DNA of 64,000 nt from Propionispira raffinosivorans DSM 20765 (GTDB lineage Bacteria; Bacillota; Negativicutes; Selenomonadales; Selenomonadaceae). Each line of letters begins with the position of its first letter. Position 1 is the stretch's first letter. The translations under genes were made by a program, and so were the position numbers. The notes beneath the pieces are model-generated. The model did no database searches and was not told the origin of the DNA. It saw only the letters and a program-made list of their open reading frames with translations. Location of the stretch: positions 62,001-126,000 of the forward strand of contig NZ_KB905839.1 in assembly GCF_000381065.1 (NCBI RefSeq), given 5' to 3'. Shown here in pieces: positions 25,735 through 34,475 of the stretch.

Positions 25735-26712
25735 GTGGAAGAACGTAAAAAGAAGATTATTGCAGGCTCTTTAACCTTAGTAGTTTTAGCTTTTTTATGT
25801 GGACTTTATTGGCAAAATCATAAAGAAACGACTACTGCTGGCAATCTTTCGACGCAAGACTATACCATTGGTGTCATTGATTTGAAGCAGGCAATGCAAG
25901 CTCACCCAAGATACAATGATCTGGTTAAACTGCGTAAAGAACGCAGTACACTCGCAGCAGCAGCAGCAGTTAAAACGGATTTTAATCTTGTTAATCCACC
26001 ACCTGTTATCGATGCGCAGGCATTTGATGATTCTGTAAAGCAGCAAAGCAGTCAGCAAATAGAAGAAAACAAAATTAAACTGAAGCAAACAGTCCTTAAT
26101 CAGAAAAAGACGTTAGGTGCGTCGGTGGCTGCGCAGCGAGAAGCTGATCTTGAAGCGGTTCGAGAAAAATATTTAAATGTTATATTTAATTTGCAGCTGC
26201 AATATGATAACTTAAAAGCGAATAATGAAGTTAAACAGCAGTTGGCTGCTGATATAGAAGCAGAACGGCAAAAACGTAATCAAGAACTTGATGCAGTGAA
26301 TCGACAATATGATAAAAAGGTTCAACAGTCATTGCAAGTCTTCATCGCACAAAAACAAAAAGAACAGCAAGCCTTTGAAACAGCATTGCTGCAGCAAAAG
26401 CAGCAAGAAGCCGCCGCAAATCGCCAGCAGGCACAAAGTCGTGATGATCAAACTATGAAGGATCAGGCAATGCCATTTTCGGTAGATGATATCATGCAAA
26501 AAAATGAAGCTCTGAATAACAAGGATAAAGAAATAACCCTGTTAGAAGATTTGATCAAGCAAGATATTGCTGGTATTGCAGCGAAAATTGCTATCACCAA
26601 TCATTTGGAATGTGTCTTTGCCAATGTAGAAGTCAATATTCATGCACTTGATATTACGGATGATGTAATCAAAGAATTTCAAACAAACAAGCCGGTTCCG
26701 AAGAACGAATAA
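25735..26712 (+). CDS. Long membrane-anchored OmpH/Skp-like protein (copy 2)
   Basis: 325 aa, about twice the usual Skp length. GTG 25735 is preferred (GGAAGG 9 nt upstream) over GTG 25726, which lies inside the site. Uncleaved-looking N-terminal helix KKIIAGSLTLVVLAFLCGLY, then YTIGVIDLKQAMQAHPRYND as in OmpH. A very long Gln/Glu/Lys/Ala coiled coil (about 75-265) is interrupted around residue 245. The last part, GIAAKIAITNHLECVFANVE then VNIHALDITDDVIKEF, resembles the OmpH C-terminal strand. Probably a chaperone or a periplasmic spacer fixed to the inner membrane. Confidence 0.75.
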   Translation: MEERKKKIIAGSLTLVVLAFLCGLYWQNHKETTTAGNLSTQDYTIGVIDLKQAMQAHPRYNDLVKLRKERSTLAAAAAVKTDFNLVNPPPVIDAQAFDDSVKQQSSQQIEENKIKLKQTVLNQKKTLGASVAAQREADLEAVREKYLNVIFNLQLQYDNLKANNEVKQQLAADIEAERQKRNQELDAVNRQYDKKVQQSLQVFIAQKQKEQQAFETALLQQKQQEAAANRQQAQSRDDQTMKDQAMPFSVDDIMQKNEALNNKDKEITLLEDLIKQDIAGIAAKIAITNHLECVFANVEVNIHALDITDDVIKEFQTNKPVPKNE

Positions 26713-26739
26713 AGAAAGCAGAAAAGTGGAGGCACTATA

Positions 26740-27210
26740 ATGAACTTAAATAAGAAATCTCTATGTGCGCTGCTTATGGTCGGTATTATCGCCATATTTG
26801 TCAGCGGCTGTTCAAATACAAAAATGGGGGTAGTTGATACGGAACGTATCATGAAAGAAAGTCCTCAGATTCAAACAATAACGAAAGCGCAAACTGAACA
26901 GTATACGCAAAAACAAAAAGACCTTACGGAAAAACTGCAAAATGATAAAGCGAATATGTCAGATGCAGATTATCAAAAATCAGTTAATGCAGCAAAAGCA
27001 GAACTTAGTGGCATGGAAAGCCAATTTAATTCTGAACTCAAAACTACGATTGATAAAGCCATGGCTGATGTGAGTAAAGAAAAAAATCTATCGGCAGTCG
27101 TGATGAAAGATCTTGTACAAACAAATCAGATGGGTCAACCGACGAAAGAACAGTTTGTTATTCAGGGTGGTATAGATATTACCGATGACCTGATCCAAAA
27201 ATTACAATAG
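26740..27210 (+). CDS. OmpH/Skp-family lipoprotein (copy 3)
   Basis: 156 aa. Signal peptide ending in a lipobox (AIFVSGC, Cys at about residue 24), so it should be lipid-anchored, unlike proteobacterial Skp. OmpH core: KMGVVDTERIMKESPQIQTI, coiled coil about residues 50-105, C-terminal strand NLSAVVMKDLVQTNQMG and VIQGGIDITDDLIQKLQ. It lies 27 bp after copy 2 and 18 bp before lpxD, the usual skp-lpxD order. GGAGGCA precedes ATG 26740. Confidence 0.88.
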   Translation: MNLNKKSLCALLMVGIIAIFVSGCSNTKMGVVDTERIMKESPQIQTITKAQTEQYTQKQKDLTEKLQNDKANMSDADYQKSVNAAKAELSGMESQFNSELKTTIDKAMADVSKEKNLSAVVMKDLVQTNQMGQPTKEQFVIQGGIDITDDLIQKLQ

Positions 27211-27228
27211 TAAAAGAGGGAGTTTCTT

Positions 27229-28254
27229 TTGGAAAAAACATTAGCAGAAATTGCTCATATTGTAAATGGGAAGATTATAGGCAGCGGTAATATAACGATC
27301 ACGGGAGTAACGAATATTGCTTTAGCTGGAGAACATGATATTACGTTTGCGGTCGAACCGCATCTACAAGAAGCAGAAAATTGTAATGCTGGCGCTGTTT
27401 TATTGCCAAATACGATTACTGACTTTGCTAAAACTGCGATTTGTGTTGAAGAACCAAGGGCCGCATTTACAAAACTTCTTGAAGTATTTAATCCACCGCT
27501 TACCATCCGCCGAGGAATCAGCGAACAGGCGTTTATTGGTCAAGACGTAAAGCTTGGGGAAAATGTTTCAATTATGCCATTTGCTGTTGTGGATGATCAT
27601 GCAATCATTGGCGACAATGTAATTTTATATCCGCATACCTATATCGGCCAACATGTAAAAATTGGTGATGACAGTCTGCTTTATTCGAATGTGACCATTC
27701 GTGAATTTTGTCAAATTGGTAAACGGGTTATTATTCACAGCAGTACAGTAATAGGTGCTGATGGTTTTGGCTATATTACGAAAGACGGCAAGCATTCTAA
27801 AGTACCGCAGGTGGGTAATGTTCGGATTGAAGATGATGTCGAAATCGGCGCGCATGTGGGCATTGATCGAGCTACTACGGGATCGACCATTATTGGACAG
27901 GGGACAAAGATTGATAATCTGGTACATATCGGACACAATTGTGAAATCGGCGCCAATAACCTGATTGTTGCACAAACGGGCATTGCCGGATCGACAATTG
28001 TCGGCCGCAATGTAACATTTGGTGGTCAAACTGGGTGTGTTGGACATATTCATATTGGCGATAACACTGTTTTGGCCGCTCGTTCGGGACCAATCAGTGA
28101 TATTCCAGCTAATGTGTTTTATGCAGGCTTTCCGGCGCGGCCGCACCAAGAATGGCTGCGAAACCAAGTCGCATCGAAACGTTTGCCGGAAATGATGAAA
28201 ACGATTCGAGATCTCGAAAAACGATTGAAAAAACTTGAACAAGATAAATGTTGA
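27229..28254 (+). CDS. lpxD: UDP-3-O-acylglucosamine N-acyltransferase LpxD
   Basis: Third step of lipid A synthesis: adds the second acyl chain, to N2 of UDP-3-O-acyl-glucosamine. 341 aa, TTG start with AGAGGGAG upstream. N-terminal uridine-binding domain (about 1-100, [20 protein letters not shown]), a left-handed beta helix of hexapeptide repeats (about 100-300), and a C-terminal helix. Diagnostic motifs: [20 protein letters not shown] and [10 protein letters not shown] containing the catalytic His. Comes last in the ompH operon, before an 18-bp hairpin. Confidence 0.96.
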   Translation: MEKTLAEIAHIVNGKIIGSGNITITGVTNIALAGEHDITFAVEPHLQEAENCNAGAVLLPNTITDFAKTAICVEEPRAAFTKLLEVFNPPLTIRRGISEQAFIGQDVKLGENVSIMPFAVVDDHAIIGDNVILYPHTYIGQHVKIGDDSLLYSNVTIREFCQIGKRVIIHSSTVIGADGFGYITKDGKHSKVPQVGNVRIEDDVEIGAHVGIDRATTGSTIIGQGTKIDNLVHIGHNCEIGANNLIVAQTGIAGSTIVGRNVTFGGQTGCVGHIHIGDNTVLAARSGPISDIPANVFYAGFPARPHQEWLRNQVASKRLPEMMKTIRDLEKRLKKLEQDKC

Positions 28255-28266
28255 TTGTTTTAAGGC

Positions 28267-28311
28267 AATCATAAAAGAGACTGCGGGCATAGGGCAGTCT
28301 CTTTTATGATT
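28267..28311 (+). terminator. Perfect 18-bp hairpin after lpxD
   Basis: AATCATAAAAGAGACTGC (28267-28284) pairs without mismatch with 28294-28311, 9-nt loop, T-rich right arm. Because the stem is symmetrical and A/T-rich on both sides it could act on either strand. Confidence 0.75.
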
Positions 28312-28335
28312 ATAATTGGAGAAAGGATAGGTCTT

Positions 28336-28953
28336 ATGCAAAAATCCATACTGATTATGATTGTTTGTCTGGGGATTTTTTCACAGGCGAGTGCGGCACC
28401 TGCTACTACGGGAACCACCGGAAATATTGATACACCATCCGCGGATGTTTTAAGACCCGGGCAGGCATCTGCTGCGTATTATAAACTAAATGAAGGAAAC
28501 GATCTCACTTTTGGGATAAACATCGCGAAAAACGTTGAACTGAGTGGAGCCAGACAGGAATATAAACATACAGCGGCTGAGACCTGTCTGAACCTAAAAT
28601 ATGGTGTACTGCATGAGGGCATATTGACCCCTGGCGTGGCCGTGGGGATTGAAGATATAACCAATCAGAAAGAACAGACGGTGTATGCCGTTATAAGTAA
28701 AGGACTGCCGCTGGGTATGCGAGTACATGCGGGAGTTGGCAATGGACGTTATGATGGACTGTTTTTTGCTGTTGAAAAAAAACTGATTCCAATGTCAATC
28801 GGTGGTGTTTTTCCAGATACATCTTTAATTATTGAACATGATGGACATGCCATGAATTATGGACTCCGAATGTCTATTGTCGCTGGCTTGAAAGTCGATG
28901 CTGGCTGGCGTGACAATTCGTCTTACATTGGTTTCACCTATAACTGTTATTGA
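28336..28953 (+). CDS. Exported YjbH-like beta-rich protein
   Basis: 205 aa; ATG 28336 has GAAAGGATAGG upstream and opens a signal peptide (MQKSILIMIVCLGIFSQASA, cleavage before APAT). The mature start TGNIDTPSADVLRPGQASAA matches the beginning of YjbH-type (DUF940) outer-membrane proteins linked to polysaccharide export. The rest is alternating short strands (LTFGINIAKNVELSGARQEY, GITPGVAVGIED-like segments, IGFTYNCY at the end). Much shorter than full YjbH (about 700 aa), so it represents only one small barrel or domain. Sits alone between the lpxD terminator and the lpxL gene. Family assignment is tentative. Confidence 0.6.
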   Translation: MQKSILIMIVCLGIFSQASAAPATTGTTGNIDTPSADVLRPGQASAAYYKLNEGNDLTFGINIAKNVELSGARQEYKHTAAETCLNLKYGVLHEGILTPGVAVGIEDITNQKEQTVYAVISKGLPLGMRVHAGVGNGRYDGLFFAVEKKLIPMSIGGVFPDTSLIIEHDGHAMNYGLRMSIVAGLKVDAGWRDNSSYIGFTYNCY

Positions 28954-28987
28954 TAAGTATGCTTAAATCAAAGCTGGGGATGATAAA

Positions 28988-29851
28988 ATGAGTTATTATA
29001 TAAGTAAAATTTTCAGCCACATCATTTGTTTGCTGCCAAATCGTGTGAATCGAAGCCTAGGCAGCTTTCTTGGCGAATTGACATGGCTGCTGGTCCCTAA
29101 AAAAAGAAAAAGGATGGCAGTTCGTAATATTCTACAATGTTTACATGTTGCGCCGGCAGAAGCTGCACAAATTGCCAAAAAGAGCTGGACGCGCTTTGGC
29201 AGAATGATTATTGATATTTTACTGTATCCAAAAATTAAGCAGAATATTAATCGTTATGCAGTGATTGAAGGTCGGGAATATTTAGAAGAAGCACTCGCTT
29301 TGGGACGAGGCGGTATTATTGCTACAGCACATAGCGGAAACTGGGAACTTCTCGGCGGGGCATTAGCCAGGAATGGATTTCCCCTTGTTGGCGTTGCTCA
29401 AAAACAAACACATAAGAATATGGATCGTTTTATTAATGAATATCGTGAATTGATAGGTATGCATGTCACGTATAAAACCGGAGTGCGAGAAATGATTCAA
29501 ATGCTTGGACAAGGCTGGCTGATCGGACTGCTAATGGATCAGGATGCTGGATCAAATGGAATAATTACCAAGTTCTTTAATCGGGATACTGCTTGTGTAC
29601 AGGGCCCGGCATCACTGGCAAGATTCAAAAATGCACCGATTTTACCTGTATTTATTACGGAAAATAAAGATGGTTTACATACGATACATATTTACAAAGC
29701 TCTTTTTGTAAATCAAACCAAGAATAAACAGGACGATATTGCCAAAATGACAGCGCAATTAACAAATATAATTGAAAAGCATATTCAAAACCATCCAGAA
29801 GAATGGTTTTGGCTGCATGATCGCTGGAAATCAGTTGAAAAACGTGGCTAA
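28988..29851 (+). CDS. lpxL: Lipid A secondary acyltransferase, LpxL/HtrB family (copy 1)
   Basis: Transfers a secondary acyl chain to the Kdo-lipid A precursor at the inner membrane. 287 aa with an N-terminal hydrophobic segment (HIICLLPNRVNRSLGSFLGE), the catalytic HX4E motif in ATAHSGNWELLGGALARNG, and family segments IGLLMDQDAGSNGIITKFFN, GPASLARFKNAPILPVFI and FWLHDRWKS. Only 34 bp follow the YjbH-like gene. A second homologue lies at 42170; which one acts first cannot be told from the sequence. Confidence 0.9.
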   Translation: MSYYISKIFSHIICLLPNRVNRSLGSFLGELTWLLVPKKRKRMAVRNILQCLHVAPAEAAQIAKKSWTRFGRMIIDILLYPKIKQNINRYAVIEGREYLEEALALGRGGIIATAHSGNWELLGGALARNGFPLVGVAQKQTHKNMDRFINEYRELIGMHVTYKTGVREMIQMLGQGWLIGLLMDQDAGSNGIITKFFNRDTACVQGPASLARFKNAPILPVFITENKDGLHTIHIYKALFVNQTKNKQDDIAKMTAQLTNIIEKHIQNHPEEWFWLHDRWKSVEKRG

Positions 29852-29874
29852 AAAGCAGATATTTTTTTGAATAC

Positions 29875-29903
29875 TTGCAGGAATCGATAATATTTTGTAA
29901 AAT
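29875..29903 (+). promoter_or_regulatory. Sigma-A promoter for lpxC
   Basis: TTGCAG (29875-29880), 17 nt, TAAAAT (29898-29903), 34 bp before the lpxC ATG at 29937. Good match in both boxes (4 of 6 and 5 of 6). Confidence 0.6.
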
Positions 29904-29936
29904 AGACGAAGGCTACATGTCAGGAGGATATTTTTT

Positions 29937-30761
29937 ATGCAATACCAAACCACAATTGCAAAAGACGTGACATATACGGGTAATGGTTTACACTCAGGCC
30001 GGAAAGTTACCATTACATTGAAACCGGCTCCGGTAGATACAGGTATCGTGTTCATTCGTGTTGATCTTGATGGATTGCCAAGAATAGCAGCTATTTCAGA
30101 CAATGTCACATCGACCATAAGAGCGACAACGATTGCGGAGAATGATGTAAAAGTATTCACAATCGAACATCTCTTATCGGCTTTACATGCTGCCCGGATT
30201 GATAACTCTTTTATTGAGATCAATGCGGAAGAGCCGCCGGTAGGAGATGGCAGTGCGCTCATCTTTTTTGATTTAATACATAAAACGGGGATCAAAGAAC
30301 AATCTGCCTATCGCAAAGAAATTATTATTGACAAAGTGTATCGGATTGATGATGATAATCGATTTGTGATGGTGCTGCCTTATGATGGTTTTCGCGTGAG
30401 TTTTACATCAATCAATCCGCATCGCTTGATTGGTACGCAGTATGTTGACTTTACCATGGATACATTGACTTACCAGCAAGAGATTGCCCCGGCGCGGACG
30501 ATTGCGTATGAAAAAGAAGTGGCTGAACTGGAAAAAATGGGACTTGGTTTAGGCGGTACGTTAGAGAATGTCATTGTTTATAATGATGAAGGCTGGCTCA
30601 ATAAGCTTCGATATGAAGATGAACTTGTCCGCCATAAGGTTCTGGATGTTATCGGTGACCTGCGTCTCGCTGGGATTATCCGCGGTCATGTCATAGCCGT
30701 ACAATCAGGACATGCCTTAAATGCTCGACTAGCAAAAAAAATTACCGCTGCATTTAAATAA
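29937..30761 (+). CDS. lpxC: UDP-3-O-acyl-N-acetylglucosamine deacetylase LpxC
   Basis: Zn-dependent, committed step of lipid A synthesis. 274 aa. Opening YQTTIAKDVTYTGNGLHSGR, zinc ligand in TIEHLLSALHAARIDN, PVGDGSALIFF, TLENVIVYNDEGW, and the second zinc/catalytic stretch LVRHKVLDVIGDLRLAG. It ends at the second domain without the C-terminal tail that makes E. coli LpxC 305 aa and a target of FtsH control. Own promoter immediately upstream; fabZ follows 74 bp later. Confidence 0.97.
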   Translation: MQYQTTIAKDVTYTGNGLHSGRKVTITLKPAPVDTGIVFIRVDLDGLPRIAAISDNVTSTIRATTIAENDVKVFTIEHLLSALHAARIDNSFIEINAEEPPVGDGSALIFFDLIHKTGIKEQSAYRKEIIIDKVYRIDDDNRFVMVLPYDGFRVSFTSINPHRLIGTQYVDFTMDTLTYQQEIAPARTIAYEKEVAELEKMGLGLGGTLENVIVYNDEGWLNKLRYEDELVRHKVLDVIGDLRLAGIIRGHVIAVQSGHALNARLAKKITAAFK

Positions 30762-30835
30762 AAAAATTTTAAAAATATACAGGCGATAAGAAACTTAAAC
30801 TTTATAAGTTCTAGATGAAAGAGAGGAAATACAAT

Positions 30836-31279
30836 ATGATTTTATCTGTAACTGATATACAAAAAATATTACCACACCGTCCGCCATTCCTTTTGGTAGA
30901 TCGGATTATTGAACTAGAGCCGATGAAACGTGCCGTCGGCATAAAGAATGTAACTATGATGGAACCACATTTTCGCGGACACTTTCCAGGCAATCCAATT
31001 ATGCCGGGCGTGTTGATTTTAGAAGCCATGGCACAGGTTGGCGGGGTGGCAATGCTTTATCCGGATGAAAATCGTGGCATGTTAACTTTATTTGGTGCGA
31101 TGGACAATGTGAAATTCAAAAAGCCAGTTGTGCCAGGTGATCAGCTTGTTATGAAAGCGGAACTAGTAAAAATGCGTGGCTATATTGGTAAAATACATGC
31201 GGAAGCATTTGTTGATGATCAGCTGGCGGCACAGGCAGATTTTACATTCGCCCTTAAAAAACCGGCAAATGAACAGTAA
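30836..31279 (+). CDS. fabZ: 3-hydroxyacyl-ACP dehydratase FabZ
   Basis: Dehydrates 3-hydroxyacyl-ACP in fatty-acid elongation and so competes with LpxA for 3-hydroxyacyl-ACP. ATG 30836 follows GAGAGGAAA; the frame opening at 30815 is rejected because its start precedes that site. 147 aa, hot-dog fold with catalytic His in [13 protein letters not shown] and Glu in [19 protein letters not shown]. Pairing with lpxC/lpxA is common in Gram-negative genomes and balances phospholipid against lipid A supply. An imperfect dyad AACTTA-N7-TAAGTT lies upstream (30793-30811). Confidence 0.96.
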   Translation: MILSVTDIQKILPHRPPFLLVDRIIELEPMKRAVGIKNVTMMEPHFRGHFPGNPIMPGVLILEAMAQVGGVAMLYPDENRGMLTLFGAMDNVKFKKPVVPGDQLVMKAELVKMRGYIGKIHAEAFVDDQLAAQADFTFALKKPANEQ

Positions 31280-31484
31280 ATCAGCTGATTTTTTGTGTAT
31301 GCCTTAGCTAACGGTCGATTTTTGCTGAATTATAGGTAAATTTGACTAAATTCTACAGGTGGAATTTATGATGAACAATTGGATTATAAAATTAGATGCA
31401 GTTATCATCAAGATAGCTGCTATGTGAAAAAATAATGCGCTGGGATACTAGCGGGGCTGAGAAGCTTAAGGAGTTGAAATACGA

Positions 31485-32297
31485 ATGATATCAAACAACA
31501 AGGTCGTTGCTTATATACATGACACTGCTGTGATTCATCCAGGGGCTCGTATTGGAAAAAATGTGCAAATTGGGCCTTATGCAGTAATTGGTGAAAATGT
31601 CATAATCGATGAAGGTACTAAAATAGGCCCGCATGTAGTTATTACCGGCTGGACAAGTATTGGAAAAGATTGTGTGATTTTTCAGGGAGCTTCAATCGGT
31701 GAAGAACCTCAGGATCTTAAGTTTGCTGGTGAAAAATCTTATGTATTTATTGGGGATCGTACCAAAATCCGCGAATGTGCCACCGTACATCGTGCGACGG
31801 GTGAAGGCGAAGAAACCCGCATTGGTACAGACTGCCTTATGATGGCTTACACGCATGTTGCCCATAACTGTATTGTAGGTAATAATGTCATTATGTCGAA
31901 TGCTGCGACATTAGCGGGGCACGTCGTTGTGGAAGACCGTGCTGTCATCGGGGGGCTTACAGGCGTACATCAATTTGTAAAAATTGGTCGCAATGCAATG
32001 GTTGGCGGTGCATCAAAGATTGTTCAGGACGTTGTGCCTTATACAATTGTAGATGGGCATCCGGCGAAAGTAGCAGGTCTTAATAGTGTTGGTATGGCGA
32101 GGGCGGGCATTGCTCTGGATTCACGTCGTAATATAAAAAAAGCTTACAAACTATTATATCGTTCGAGTTTAAGCCTGACGCAGGCTATTTCTATGATTGA
32201 ACAGGAAGTAGATTCTTGCTCCGAAGTCGAACATTTTTTGCGGTTTTTACGCAATGCGGAACGTGGCATTTGTCGAAGCCGCCGCGATATAGAATAA
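31485..32297 (+). CDS. lpxA: UDP-N-acetylglucosamine acyltransferase LpxA
   Basis: First step of lipid A synthesis: transfers a 3-hydroxyacyl chain to UDP-GlcNAc. 270 aa, with AAGGAG upstream of ATG 31485. Left-handed beta helix of hexapeptide repeats (AVIHPGARIGKNVQIGPYAV) with catalytic His in YTHVAHNCIVGNNV, GVHQFVKIGRNAMVGG, and a C-terminal helical domain from about residue 195. The 205-bp gap before it holds no gene and no convincing promoter. Confidence 0.96.
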   Translation: MISNNKVVAYIHDTAVIHPGARIGKNVQIGPYAVIGENVIIDEGTKIGPHVVITGWTSIGKDCVIFQGASIGEEPQDLKFAGEKSYVFIGDRTKIRECATVHRATGEGEETRIGTDCLMMAYTHVAHNCIVGNNVIMSNAATLAGHVVVEDRAVIGGLTGVHQFVKIGRNAMVGGASKIVQDVVPYTIVDGHPAKVAGLNSVGMARAGIALDSRRNIKKAYKLLYRSSLSLTQAISMIEQEVDSCSEVEHFLRFLRNAERGICRSRRDIE

Positions 32298-32387
32298 ATT
32301 AATTTAGAAGATGTATCATGCAATTATTGGGTGTATAATCATAACTATAATTCGATAAATTGAAAAAGTGTTTGCGGAGGATAGAAC

Positions 32388-33194
32388 ATGGAGAAAATAG
32401 GTCTTCTTGCCGGAATTGGTAAATTGCCGGTAGAATTTGCTCGGGCTGCATTAGCTATGGGGCTGGGAGTTTTTGCTGTTGCTCTGGTTGATGGCACAGA
32501 CGAAGCATTGAAACAGAATGTTACAGACATGCAAAAGATAAGTATTGCGCGTCTTGATACAATTATAAAATATTTAAAAGAACATGGTATTACGCAGGTT
32601 ACAATGATTGGTAAAGTCACGAAAGAAATCATGTTTAGCGGCGAACATGCACAGCCGGATGAGCGGATGACAAGGCTGCTGTTATCATTATCAGATCGCA
32701 GTGATGATACAATGATGTTTGCGTTTATACAGGAACTTGCCAAAGAAAATATTCAGGTATTTGATCAAACGGCTTTGATTCGGAAGCTGATGGTGCATGA
32801 GGGGATTCTTACCAGACGGGAGCCGTCTGCAGAGGAAAAAGCAGATATGGACTATGGATTTCAGATGGCGAAAGCCATTGGCGGTTTGGATATAGGACAA
32901 ACCGTTGTTGTAAAACATCAGGCAGTAATGGCCGTAGAAGCAATTGAAGGCACGGATGCCTGTATTCTTCGTGGCGGGAAGCTGGCGCGTGGCGGTGCCA
33001 TTGTGGCGAAAGTTGCAAAACCGAAGCAGGATATTCGCTTTGATGTACCGGCGGTTGGGGTTACAACAATAGAGTCTATGATTCAGGCAGGTGCAGCAGG
33101 GCTTGTTTTAGAAGCTGGCAAAACTTTGCTGGTAGAAAAAGAAAAAGTGATTGCACTGGCTGATAAAAATGAAATAACCATTGTCGCTATGTAA
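32388..33194 (+). CDS. lpxI: UDP-2,3-diacylglucosamine pyrophosphatase LpxI
   Basis: Cleaves UDP-2,3-diacylglucosamine to lipid X; the LpxI (DUF1009) type replaces LpxH where that enzyme is missing. 268 aa. Opening KIGLLAGIGKLPVEFARAAL, middle DYGFQMAKAIGGLDIGQTVV, and the C-terminal catalytic domain with EAIEGTDACILRGGKLARGG, FDVPAVGVTTIESMIQAG. GGAGG precedes the ATG. Placed between lpxA and lpxB as in alphaproteobacteria that use LpxI. Confidence 0.95.
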   Translation: MEKIGLLAGIGKLPVEFARAALAMGLGVFAVALVDGTDEALKQNVTDMQKISIARLDTIIKYLKEHGITQVTMIGKVTKEIMFSGEHAQPDERMTRLLLSLSDRSDDTMMFAFIQELAKENIQVFDQTALIRKLMVHEGILTRREPSAEEKADMDYGFQMAKAIGGLDIGQTVVVKHQAVMAVEAIEGTDACILRGGKLARGGAIVAKVAKPKQDIRFDVPAVGVTTIESMIQAGAAGLVLEAGKTLLVEKEKVIALADKNEITIVAM

Positions 33195-33208
33195 ATCAAG
33201 ATTTATGA

Positions 33209-33252
33209 GGCGCGGCGGATACTTTTACAGAAAGTGTCCTCGCGTCTTTTTA
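33209..33252 (+). terminator. Terminator-like hairpin between lpxI and lpxB
   Basis: GGCGCG...GGATACTTT (33209-33225) pairs with AAAGTGTCC...CGCGTC (33231-33246) with a small bulge, then TTTTT. Read-through must occur unless lpxB has its own promoter; TATAAT-like sequence was not found in the 35 bp that follow. Confidence 0.6.
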
Positions 33253-33286
33253 TGCTTGAATGGATAGAAGTTGGAGGAAGAGGAGC

Positions 33287-34447
33287 ATGTATAAAATTAT
33301 GTTTTCTGCCGGGGAAGTCTCTGGCGATTTACACGGTGCGGCTATCGCTAAGGCACTGAAGAAAATCCAGCCAGAAAGCAAACTATTTGGTTTCGGCGGT
33401 GAAAAGATGCGCTCAGCCGGTGTAGATATCCTCTATGATATGAAAGAGTATAATGTTATGGGATTTTGGGAAGTACTCAAAAATTTGCGGCGGATGTTTA
33501 AGCTTCGCGATGATTTACTTATGGTCATCCAAAGAGAAAAACCAGATCTTCTAATTTTAATTGATTATCCTGATTTTAACTGGCGGCTCGCTGAAAAAGC
33601 TAAAAAGCTGGGTGTGCCGATTTTTTCGTATATTCCACCATCGGCTTGGGCCTGGCGCAAAGGCCGTGCGAAATCAGTGGCGAAAATTGCCGATAAAATT
33701 GTAGCGATTTTTCCTTTTGAGCTTGCTGCATATGAAGCAGTGGGCGCTAATATTGAATTTGTTGGCAATCCTATGATTGATTCAGTAAAACCAGAGATGG
33801 ATAAAGCAACGGCGGCAGATTATTTTGACGCAAATCTAAATAACCCTAATGTTTTGCTCTTACCGGGCAGTCGTCAGCAGGAAGTAACAATTTTATTGCC
33901 GGAAATGTTAAAAGCAGCAGAAAGTATCTATGCTAAATATCCAGAAACACAGTTTTATCTGCCGGCAGCTGCAACGATTTCACGGACGATGCTGCAAACA
34001 ATTATTGCACCATTTCATCTGCCGATTCGTATAACGGATACCTATACGTATGATTTGATGAATATTTGTGATGTAGCGGTTGCCACTTCGGGAACCGTCA
34101 CATTAGAAGCAGCTTTAATGGAATTGCCCACAGTAGTACTTTACAAAATGTCACCTATTTCTTATTTCATTGGTAAGCTGTTTATTCATGTTACTAATTT
34201 TAGTTTGCCAAATATTATTGCGGGCGAACGGATCATTCCGGAACTTCTCCAGCAAGAAGTTAATACAGAAAGAATTGCACGTGAAATGCTTGCCTTGTTT
34301 AAAGGTACGGCCGGTGCTGCTGCTGTTAAACTTATGCTGGCCCAAACCAAAGCTAAACTTGGCCAGCCACATGCAGTAGACCGCATCGCAAAGCTCATTA
34401 TAGAAGCAGCTGACCATTGTGCATTGCAAAATTCGAACAAGAATTGA
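33287..34447 (+). CDS. lpxB: Lipid-A-disaccharide synthase LpxB
   Basis: GT19 transferase that joins lipid X to UDP-2,3-diacylglucosamine. ATG 33287 is preferred (AGAGGAG just before it) over ATG 33260. 386 aa. Motifs: FSAGEVSGDLHGAAIAKALK, FGFGGEKMRSAGVDILYDM, PPSAWAWRKGRAKSVAKIAD, LLPGSRQQEVTILLPEMLKA, SGTVTLEAALMELPTVVLYK and LPNIIAGERIIPELLQQ. All expected for full-length LpxB. Followed 28 bp later by msbA. Confidence 0.97.
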   Translation: MYKIMFSAGEVSGDLHGAAIAKALKKIQPESKLFGFGGEKMRSAGVDILYDMKEYNVMGFWEVLKNLRRMFKLRDDLLMVIQREKPDLLILIDYPDFNWRLAEKAKKLGVPIFSYIPPSAWAWRKGRAKSVAKIADKIVAIFPFELAAYEAVGANIEFVGNPMIDSVKPEMDKATAADYFDANLNNPNVLLLPGSRQQEVTILLPEMLKAAESIYAKYPETQFYLPAAATISRTMLQTIIAPFHLPIRITDTYTYDLMNICDVAVATSGTVTLEAALMELPTVVLYKMSPISYFIGKLFIHVTNFSLPNIIAGERIIPELLQQEVNTERIAREMLALFKGTAGAAAVKLMLAQTKAKLGQPHAVDRIAKLIIEAADHCALQNSNKN

Positions 34448-34475
34448 GATTGAATCAGCGGAGGAACTACATAAA

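Noticed and set aside
27625-28341. Minus-strand open frame of 238 codons
   Set aside because: Antisense to lpxD repeats; the repeated codon pattern of the beta helix keeps the opposite frame open.
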